From Deltaproteobacteria bacterium (GTDB lineage: Bacteria; Desulfobacterota; Syntrophia; Syntrophales; UBA2210), in contig JAFGTS010000024.1 of the NCBI GenBank assembly GCA_016933965.1, forward strand, positions 1 through 38,741: a stretch of 38,741 bases of DNA, read 5' to 3'. The number at the start of each line of letters is the position of its first letter. The first letter of the stretch is position 1. The notes under the pieces are model-generated. The model worked only from the letters and a program-made list of their open reading frames with translations. It was not told the DNA's origin and ran no database searches. A program made the position numbers and the translations under genes. This document shows positions 33,039-38,741 of the stretch, piece by piece.

Positions 33039-34178
33039 TCAGTTAAATTCCTTCCTGGCGTTGATGAGTTCCACGAATGCCTGCAGTCTGGTCTTCATCT
33101 GGCCCGTGGAGAAGAAGCCGTATTCGCGCTCGAGCTGCAGGAGCGGTATGTCCAGTTCTTCACAGTAAGGCCGCATGTTAAGGACATCCACGCCCCAGAG
33201 TTGGCAGAACTTCAGCTTCTGGAAAATAATGCCGTCTGCGCGATACTCCCGGTACGTTTCCATGATCGCTTCGAGACGTTCGGGAAAGGAATCACCGATA
33301 CGGGCACAGGGGAAATGTGTCAGATAACGGCGGGACAAGGCCGTCAACGGCTCTTCGTTCACATTCACATCGTCCCGGTATGACCGTAGTCCGAAACAGA
33401 CAGGGTCGGCAACCACGTCGATCCCCTGTTCTTCCACGAAGGTCATGTAATCGGGTTCATCAAGAAGGCTGCCGGCAACCAGGACCCTGACGGCTCCATT
33501 CCGGCCGGTGGCCGATTTTCTCGATTCGAGCAGCGTTTGTGCCGCATCGATGAAATCATCGATCGGCATTTGGTGGAAAGCGATCGCGACGGTAAGCATC
33601 TCGGCGCCGCTGATCGGCGGGGCGTCGTTCCGGCGGAGTTCCGAGAGCTCCCGCAACAGTTTCCTGCCACGGTTGTACAGGTCTATGGCGGATGACAGAT
33701 CATCGTCCCTGATGCGGAAGTTGAGCCATTCTTCAATGCCGGTTTTCAGGGAGGTGAGTTCCTCGGTGAAATAGGAAATGTTTTCCTCCCGCTCGACTCG
33801 CGGGACATGGATCACATCATGATAGGAAGGCGGGTTCTTCACCATCCAGTTTTGCGTTGCCCGGCGGATCTGATCGCAGGTGTTGCAGCCGATCACCCCG
33901 TCGATGAAAGAGAGGTCGTTTTCGAGGGCGAGTGTCAGGACATTCCGGCAATAGGTGCAGGTGCGTGCACTCAGGTAGGTTGTTCCGGCACCGATATCCC
34001 TTCCGGGAATACCGGTTATCCGATAGGGGATGGCACCGGCCGCGTAAATGATCTCCGCAGGCAGGTAGGAGCAGAAGTAGCCGATTATCTTGTTTCCGGC
34101 GTCCTTTTCCTCTCTGATGCGTCGATTATAAGGGTTGGCGACGACCTCCCGAAAGGGTTCCATGGCTTCCGTGCTCAC
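33039..34178 (-). CDS. 2-hydroxyacyl-CoA dehydratase-family subunit (HgdB/BcrC-like)
   Basis: Protein of 379 aa with the family start GNKIIGYFCSYLPAEIIYAAG and IPYRITGI. ARTCTYCRNVL and IGCNTCDQIRR carry the cluster-ligand cysteines, and the C-terminal QKLKFCQLWGVD is also typical. It is the first gene of the four-gene minus-strand operon: subunit, subunit, activator, SCP2-like. GTG 34178 is chosen because GGGGAG lies 8 bases upstream; ATG 34163 is an in-frame alternative. A promoter is seen at 34408-34380. Together with 31708-33021 it should form a heterodimer with one 4Fe-4S cluster per subunit. Confidence 0.9.
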   Translation of the reverse strand: MSTEAMEPFREVVANPYNRRIREEKDAGNKIIGYFCSYLPAEIIYAAGAIPYRITGIPGRDIGAGTTYLSARTCTYCRNVLTLALENDLSFIDGVIGCNTCDQIRRATQNWMVKNPPSYHDVIHVPRVEREENISYFTEELTSLKTGIEEWLNFRIRDDDLSSAIDLYNRGRKLLRELSELRRNDAPPISGAEMLTVAIAFHQMPIDDFIDAAQTLLESRKSATGRNGAVRVLVAGSLLDEPDYMTFVEEQGIDVVADPVCFGLRSYRDDVNVNEEPLTALSRRYLTHFPCARIGDSFPERLEAIMETYREYRADGIIFQKLKFCQLWGVDVLNMRPYCEELDIPLLQLEREYGFFSTGQMKTRLQAFVELINARKEFN

Positions 34179-34379
34179 GATGATCGCTCCCCGGGTCCTG
34201 TTTATGATTCCGGATTTTCAGTGAAAGGCCGATCCGCATTTTCAACGGGTCTGTGAGGGATTGTAAGAATTCGTGAAGATGTGACGTGCCGTCAGGCGAG
34301 ATTCACCATTGCAGTATCCCTCCCCGGAATGTTCGAGGCCCCCACCAACATACTGACATTGTGAATAAATATAAGACGA

Positions 34380-34408
34380 AGTATAGAGGAATGAGCGGTG
34401 AAAATCAA
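34380..34408 (-). promoter_or_regulatory. Promoter of the dehydratase operon
   Basis: On the minus strand TTGATT (34408-34403), a 17-base spacer and TATACT (34385-34380). The leader to the GTG at 34178 is about 195 bases and shows no clear riboswitch. The promoter starts only a few bases from the 3' end of the HD-GYP gene, for which I see no separate terminator. Confidence 0.6.
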
Positions 34409-34418
34409 TTTTAAAAAT

Positions 34419-36062
34419 TCAGTTTGCTTCTTCCGCCGCTGCATCCTGTTCCCTGGCAAGCCCCGCCAGGGCCTCTTCCACATATTTCCAGTTGAAGTGA
34501 CTTCCACGGTACTTTTCAAGTGCATCGGGGACACATTCAATGAATGCTTCCACTACGTCTGGTTCGAAGTGGGTCCCGGCGTCGGTTCGCAGGATTGAAA
34601 GGGCCTGCATCACCGGCATGGGGTCCTTGTTGAGGGTTTCACCTTCGGTGTACTTGGGATAATCGCGCTTCGAGGTAAGAGCGTCGAACACGTCGGCAAC
34701 GGCCATGATCCTGGAACCAATATGCAGCTGCTCGCCTTTCAGTCCGTCGGGATATCCCTCGCCGTTTATTTTTTCGTGGTGGTGGGCAGCTATATCGGGG
34801 ACATCCCTGAGGTCGCTGGGAAAGTGGAAGTTCTCAAGGATTATTTTTGTTTTCTTTGCGTGGGTGTTCATTTCAGCCCGTTCAGAAGGAGAGAAGACCC
34901 CATCTTTCAGAAGGATCGTGTCGCGTATGCCGATCTTGCCGATATCGTGAAGCAGGGCGGCAAGCTTCAAAGACTCGATTTCTTTTTCACTCATCCCCAT
35001 CTTTCTCGCGATGAGAAGGGAGTATTCCTTGACCCGCTCCGAATGGCCCGCCGTCAAGGGATGCCGTGCGTCCACGGTGGCTGAAAGGGTGTTGATGGCG
35101 CTCTCAAAAGACAGGCGGATTTCTTCAAGGAGAAAGGAATTTTCCAGGGCAATACCGATCTGGGCGGCAAGGGCCTTGAGCAGGATCTCATCCTCATAGT
35201 CGAATTGCACCTTGTCCTGCTTGTTGATAACCTGAAGAACCCCTATACGCTCACCCTTCAGGTTCTTGATGGGAACGCATAACACTGATCGCGTTCGGAA
35301 CCGGTTCTTTTTATCGAAGGCCCGATTGAAATAAGGCAGCTTCCAGGCATCTTCCACATTTATGATGATGCCCGATTCCGCGACGCGGCCGCTGATCCCT
35401 TCCCCGATGGGCAGGCGTATCTGGCCCACTCCTTCTGCCACCTTGGTCCATAGTTCGCTCCTTTCCCAGTCTATGACATAGAGACTTGTGCGCTCGGCGG
35501 CCATGACCTTCGTGACCCGGGAGATGATCATGGAGAAGAGATTGTCGAATTCCAGTTCCGAGGAGAATTCGACCCCCACGGCGATCAGATTATACAGAAT
35601 GTTCCGCAGTCGCTTGTATTCCGTCTCGTTATGGAGGGCCTGGTTGAAAAGAATATTGAACGAGTGGACCAGGCTGAGGACCTCGTTCTCCTCATGGTTG
35701 AAAACGGCGGAGCCGTTTCCTTTGGCCTGACCCGACCGGGAGCCGATGATGTTAAACTGTGTTGACTTTGATCTCAGGAGATTGGCCGCCCGCTCCAAGT
35801 ACGCCACCATGCGCGCGATAAGCAGAAAACAGAGAAAGGAGATCAGAAGGATCGCTACCATGCCTCCCTGGACCGGTTTTGTAAGCTGCTGGACCTGGTT
35901 CTCCGTGAGCAGTGGCAGTATATACTGAGCGATCAGGAGGATCAGTATCAGGAGAGGGATGATCGACGTCAGGGCAAAGAGCACCGTGAATATAGTCCGG
36001 GTCCTTTCCGTCAGAAGTGACCGGAAAGATGAACGCAATGTGCTCTGAATTTTTTGAACCAT
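34419..36062 (-). CDS. Membrane-anchored GAF-HD-GYP protein, c-di-GMP phosphodiesterase
   Basis: Signalling protein of 547 aa. Two transmembrane helices lie at about residues 25-52 and 68-88. A GAF sensor domain covers about 160-320 (AERTSLYVIDWE, LPIGEGISGRVAESG, RSVLCVPI). The HD-GYP domain follows, with GHSERVKEYS, LLHDIGKIG near 369, HHHEKINGEGYPDGL near 430, and AVADVFDALTSKRDY. The key HD and GYP residues are intact, so c-di-GMP hydrolysis is expected. GGAAGAGAG precedes ATG 36062, with TTG 36065 in frame. The acidic alanine-rich tail ends at 34419. Its target is unknown. Confidence 0.93.
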   Translation of the reverse strand: MVQKIQSTLRSSFRSLLTERTRTIFTVLFALTSIIPLLILILLIAQYILPLLTENQVQQLTKPVQGGMVAILLISFLCFLLIARMVAYLERAANLLRSKSTQFNIIGSRSGQAKGNGSAVFNHEENEVLSLVHSFNILFNQALHNETEYKRLRNILYNLIAVGVEFSSELEFDNLFSMIISRVTKVMAAERTSLYVIDWERSELWTKVAEGVGQIRLPIGEGISGRVAESGIIINVEDAWKLPYFNRAFDKKNRFRTRSVLCVPIKNLKGERIGVLQVINKQDKVQFDYEDEILLKALAAQIGIALENSFLLEEIRLSFESAINTLSATVDARHPLTAGHSERVKEYSLLIARKMGMSEKEIESLKLAALLHDIGKIGIRDTILLKDGVFSPSERAEMNTHAKKTKIILENFHFPSDLRDVPDIAAHHHEKINGEGYPDGLKGEQLHIGSRIMAVADVFDALTSKRDYPKYTEGETLNKDPMPVMQALSILRTDAGTHFEPDVVEAFIECVPDALEKYRGSHFNWKYVEEALAGLAREQDAAAEEAN

Positions 36063-36136
36063 CAACTGTACTCTCTTCCATCACGCGATGATCTGAGAAA
36101 AAGTTAAGTTAAAATAGCGCAGTAACACCATCCATG

Positions 36137-37447
36137 TCAATTGGAGATTTTCTTTTCTTTTTTATGGCCTTGCCGATAGAGGAATGCCCGGTACAGTGAA
36201 ATGATGTCAAGTCCGAAGTAGTACCGATGCCAGAGCAAAAGAGACGCCGTCATATCTTGTAATTTCTGTAAGCCGCTCACTTTCCGGGGAAATCCGTGCC
36301 TCAGGCGGGCCGCGTCCTGAAAGGTGTCGACCTTTACCATACCTTCGGCGCCGGGGACGACGATGCCTGACGTCATGAGCGTTCTGTACCGCCTGTTCGT
36401 TTCTTCCGGCGTGGGCCCGCATATGATAGCACAGTGTCCGCAGACGACAGGGATCGGGTACGAGTCGATCCCCCGGACCCCGACGCGGTGAAGGATATCG
36501 GCCAGAACCCGATAACGCTCCCCTTCCTCCGCGGGGAAGGACTCAAGACCGTCGACCTCTTTCGTTACCGTGTCCTCCGGCCACAAAAAGAAGCACAACT
36601 GCCGGAGGATGTTGAAACGGGGTTCTGAATCCCCCGTCGATAATCCTTTTTTCAGAAGCGTATACACAAGTCGGACCTTGGATATTTTTTTCGGTTGTTC
36701 CCGTATCCATCCGTCAATCCAGTGCAGCCCCCAGTTCGACCATTTTTTGTCGGAGCTGAGACTGTGAAGGCCGAAACAGGAAATATTGCAGCGGTCTATG
36801 CCGTGTCGTTTCCCCCTGGAATATAATTCATTATTGTAAAGAAGGTGTTCTTCCTCGCTGCTGTCAAACATTTCCGAAGGGCACACCCGTGCGCACCGTT
36901 TGCAGTCCCGGCAGCGGGTTTCAATGAAATGACGGGGGTGCATGAGAGGATCGCTCGCGAAAGCGGCATCGGTCACGACCGTTCCAAGGTACTGAGCGGC
37001 ACCGTATTCCGTCGTCATCACATTGCCGGACCAGCCGAGACCGGCGATCCCGGCGGCAATTGCCCCGAAGCGGTGTGAAAAAAACGGCCGCGTGGCAAAC
37101 ACATAGGGTAGTTTGCGGTAGTCGGCGCTGAGCGGCAATGCCTTCGCCCGGAAACCGAGCGACCTGAGGTAGCCGGCAATATTCTCCTCTATTCTGAAGA
37201 GTTTCTGGTATTTCAGGAACTGGTCGAAGTTGTGCGGCGCCGGCGATCTTTTTCCAAGGAAGTCATATATTGCCGGGACATCCATGGGCAGGGCCAGGGA
37301 AATGATCGATCTCCCTCCGGGCATGCTGTACGCGAGATCAAGTGACGGCATGCGTGCGCCCCTGAACCGGTCCGGTCCGGCTATCCCCGCGACCGTGACA
37401 CCCTGCTGCGCGATAAACTCCTTAATTTTTTCTTCAATATGTGCCAT
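36137..37447 (-). CDS. QueG-like iron-sulfur oxidoreductase, atypical
   Basis: Protein of 436 aa. The N-terminal half resembles the DUF1730/epoxyqueuosine reductase fold: PGGRSIISLALPM, SAD YRKLP-type segment and GLGWSGNVMTTEYGAAQYLGTVVTDA. A first 4Fe-4S motif CRDCKRCARVC is near residues 185-195, and a second C-x2-C-x4-C group, CGHCAIIC, is near 345. The spacing between clusters is far longer than in QueG (about 150 residues instead of about 50), and the HEAT-like C-terminus is absent. It is therefore probably not a tRNA enzyme; a relative of corrinoid iron-sulfur reductases is possible. Weak ribosome site AGGGAAACC. It lies 25 bases after the TauE-like gene. Confidence 0.8.
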   Translation of the reverse strand: MAHIEEKIKEFIAQQGVTVAGIAGPDRFRGARMPSLDLAYSMPGGRSIISLALPMDVPAIYDFLGKRSPAPHNFDQFLKYQKLFRIEENIAGYLRSLGFRAKALPLSADYRKLPYVFATRPFFSHRFGAIAAGIAGLGWSGNVMTTEYGAAQYLGTVVTDAAFASDPLMHPRHFIETRCRDCKRCARVCPSEMFDSSEEEHLLYNNELYSRGKRHGIDRCNISCFGLHSLSSDKKWSNWGLHWIDGWIREQPKKISKVRLVYTLLKKGLSTGDSEPRFNILRQLCFFLWPEDTVTKEVDGLESFPAEEGERYRVLADILHRVGVRGIDSYPIPVVCGHCAIICGPTPEETNRRYRTLMTSGIVVPGAEGMVKVDTFQDAARLRHGFPRKVSGLQKLQDMTASLLLWHRYYFGLDIISLYRAFLYRQGHKKEKKISN

Positions 37448-37472
37448 GGATGGTTTCCCTGGTGATCCGGGG

Positions 37473-37835
37473 TTATCTCGTAAAGATCATTTTGAGGGAA
37501 ATGAACAAAAGGGCCACGCCGAACACCTTTTCCAGTACCGTGCTGGAAAGTTCCGTTGCCAGTTTTGCACCGAGAAAGCTGCCCACCACAAAACCGGCAC
37601 AGATCAATACCGCGATCCTCATGTCCACGAATCCTTGGCGATAGTATGCCCAGGCGGCAAGAATGCCGATGGGGGGGATCATCAGCGCCAGGGTCGTGCC
37701 CTGTGCCTGGTGCTGGGAAAGTCCGAAAAGAAATACCAGCGCCGGCACGATGATCACGCCACCGCCGATACCGATCAGACCGCTCAGGGCGCCGGCGGCG
37801 AATCCCAGCATTATGTAAAGCCATATGTTGACCAT
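37473..37835 (-). CDS. Half-size TauE/SafE-family membrane protein
   Basis: Membrane protein of 120 aa with about four helices. GFAAGALSGLIGIGGGVIIVPAL near residues 11-33 is the first-half signature of the TauE/SafE sulfite-exporter family, whose full-length members have about 250 residues and two such halves. GALLFISLKM-type residues (here VALLFISLKMIF) end the protein normally, and GGGAGG precedes ATG 37835. It therefore looks like a genuine half-size form that would dimerise, and not a truncation. It may export a sulfur-containing or organic anion. First gene of a minus-strand pair with the QueG-like protein. Confidence 0.85.
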   Translation of the reverse strand: MVNIWLYIMLGFAAGALSGLIGIGGGVIIVPALVFLFGLSQHQAQGTTLALMIPPIGILAAWAYYRQGFVDMRIAVLICAGFVVGSFLGAKLATELSSTVLEKVFGVALLFISLKMIFTR

Positions 37836-37867
37836 AGGGTTTCCTCCCTTTCATGGTTGGAACTTTC

Positions 37868-37905
37868 GCACCGATCCCGGGTGTTACCAGTGTTACAACC
37901 GGTGC
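37868..37905. promoter_or_regulatory. Direct repeats inside an inverted repeat
   Basis: GTGTTAC occurs twice, 9 bases apart (37881-37887 and 37890-37896). The pair is framed by GCACCG (37868) and CGGTGC (37900-37905). It lies 33-70 bases upstream of the TauE-like gene and could be an activator site. No clear promoter is seen. Confidence 0.35.
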
Positions 37906-38013
37906 GCGCTTTTCAGCTGCCGTAACGGGAGGTGATGACGACACCCATCCCCGTCCGGTGGAATGAGGTTTCTCTACAGTATATGTGGGGAATTGTCCTG
38001 ATTCAACAGCTAA

Positions 38014-38220
38014 ATGTCACAAAATATCAAAGGTATTCAGGTGGCATTCTGTTGAGACCCTCCGGATTTGGATTTGTTGTGACATGAGGATTTCCCCATA
38101 GCTGCCATGTGATGCGGGTGGTATGTTCTATCTGATGATCCTAAAGGGGAGATCTCTGACTTTTTATAAGGGGAGCCGGAGGTTTTGCTTGGACATGAAA
38201 CATGACTTGAGGTGTCACAA
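38014..38220. promoter_or_regulatory. Three copies of TGTCACAA upstream of the repeat protein
   Basis: ATGTCACAA at 38014-38022 faces TTGTGACAT at 38077-38085, and a third TGTCACAA is at 38213-38220, just before the ribosome site. The first pair lies in a larger imperfect palindrome (about 37985-38097, with GGGGAA facing TTCCCC). The half sites look like CRP/FNR-family targets. The rest of the roughly 400-base gap (37836-38238) shows no gene. Confidence 0.4.
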
Positions 38221-38238
38221 AGGGAAAAGGAGGATTTC

Positions 38239-38741
38239 ATGAAGTCAAAGGGAATAATCATCGTTTGTATTTGTGCGGTTCTACTGGCACTGTTTTCCTT
38301 CGGTGCATGGGCAGTGCCTCCCGATACCGATACGGATGGCGATGGTGTGCCTGATAAGAGTGATAACTGTATTTACATCTGGAATCCGGATCAGACTGAC
38401 ACTGATGGCGACAAAGACGGTGATGCCTGTGATAATTGTGTGAACACGCCCAATCCCAGTCAGTCAGACACTGACAATGACGGTGTCGGCAATGCTTGTG
38501 ACAACTGTCCCAATGATGCGAACGTAGATCAGGACGATACCGACGGAGATGACGTCGGTGACACCTGCGACAATTGTCCGGCCGTTTCAAATACCAATCA
38601 GGCCGACGTTGATGATGACGGCATAGGGGATGCTTGTGACAACTGTCCCAATGATGCGAACGCAAATCAGGGTGACTCTGACGGTGACGGCATAGGGGAT
38701 GCTTGTGACAACTGTCCCGGGACGCCCAACGCTAATCAGGC
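38239..38741 (+). CDS. Secreted thrombospondin type 3 repeat protein (3' partial)
   Basis: The reading frame starts at ATG 38239, 5 bases after AAGGAGG, and runs off the window after 167 codons. Residues 1-25 are a signal peptide (KSKG, then a hydrophobic stretch ending FGAWA). The mature part starts with aspartate-rich thrombospondin type 3 repeats: [14 protein letters not shown], then units of the pattern [18 protein letters not shown]. At least five repeats are visible. Such repeats bind many calcium ions and usually form rigid stalks in secreted or cell-surface proteins. The repeats are near-identical at DNA level (for example around 38488, 38630 and 38698), so copy number may vary. Confidence 0.9.
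   Translation, partial: MKSKGIIIVCICAVLLALFSFGAWAVPPDTDTDGDGVPDKSDNCIYIWNPDQTDTDGDKDGDACDNCVNTPNPSQSDTDNDGVGNACDNCPNDANVDQDDTDGDDVGDTCDNCPAVSNTNQADVDDDGIGDACDNCPNDANANQGDSDGDGIGDACDNCPGTPNANQ

Noticed and set aside
30843-34178. Class I benzoyl-CoA reductase (BcrABCD)
   Set aside because: There are two D-component subunits but only one activator-type ATPase, whereas class I reductases have two different ones. A 2-hydroxyacyl-CoA dehydratase-type system fits better, though subunit trees would be needed to be sure.
38258-38665. His/Arg-rich minus-strand open frame of 135 codons
   Set aside because: It is the complement of the aspartate- and cysteine-rich repeats of the plus-strand protein, which has a signal peptide and a ribosome site.

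Overview
This 38.7 kb window looks like a chromosomal segment of a GC-rich anaerobic, acyl-CoA-degrading bacterium. The best guess is a Desulfobacterota lineage of the Syntrophales/Syntrophobacterales type. That is inferred from gene content only: many acyl-CoA ligases and dehydrogenases, ETF, heterodisulfide-reductase-like CCG iron-sulfur proteins, a 2-hydroxyacyl-CoA dehydratase-like system with its ATP-dependent activator, and no oxygenases. There are no rRNA or tRNA genes, and no CRISPR array was seen.

Layout. (1) 1-87 is the tail of an unknown gene, closed by a strong terminator. (2) 183-9988 is a forward beta-oxidation-type operon: two AMP-forming acyl-CoA ligases, a crotonase, a long acyl-CoA dehydrogenase, a metallophosphoesterase, a flavin/2Fe-2S reductase and a phytoene-desaturase-like flavoprotein. 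(3) A third AMP-forming ligase (10339-11970) ends at a terminator facing etfBA, which runs on the minus strand (13813-12029). (4) 14102-23922 is a forward accessory cluster: a histidine-phosphatase-like protein, an acyl-CoA dehydrogenase of the ACAD10/11 type, a TetR regulator and an APH-fold kinase, followed by a CCG iron-sulfur protein, a GlcD-like flavoprotein, a GlcF/HdrD-like protein, a 3-hydroxyacyl-CoA dehydrogenase and an ADP-forming acyl-CoA synthetase alpha subunit. (5) 24073-28522 holds mixed single genes (HAD phosphatase, DUF4870, cyclase family, DUF5698/DUF2179, nitronate monooxygenase-like) separated by MITE-like elements. (6) 28997-30385 is a second phytoene-desaturase-like protein. 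It converges on a minus-strand operon (34178-30403) of two 2-hydroxyacyl-CoA dehydratase-type subunits, their activator and an SCP2-like protein. (7) 34419-37835 (minus) carries a membrane HD-GYP protein, a QueG-like iron-sulfur protein and a half-size TauE/SafE protein. (8) 38239 to the window end is the start of a secreted thrombospondin type 3 repeat protein.

How it may fit together (inference): ligases activate carboxylic acids to CoA thioesters. The kinase/ACAD10-11 pair could remove a 4-hydroxyl by phosphorylation and elimination. The dehydratase could remove a 2-hydroxyl. Crotonase, 3-hydroxyacyl-CoA dehydrogenase and acyl-CoA dehydrogenases carry out beta-oxidation, and ETF plus the GlcD/HdrD-like proteins handle electrons. 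The window therefore reads as an island for hydroxylated or otherwise unusual fatty acids. Its intergenic regions are rich in palindromic elements: one two-copy family (10072-10283 and about 24797-24939), one MITE with an apparent 7-bp target duplication (26199-26375), and a compound tandem-repeat/palindrome region next to etfB (13818-13998).
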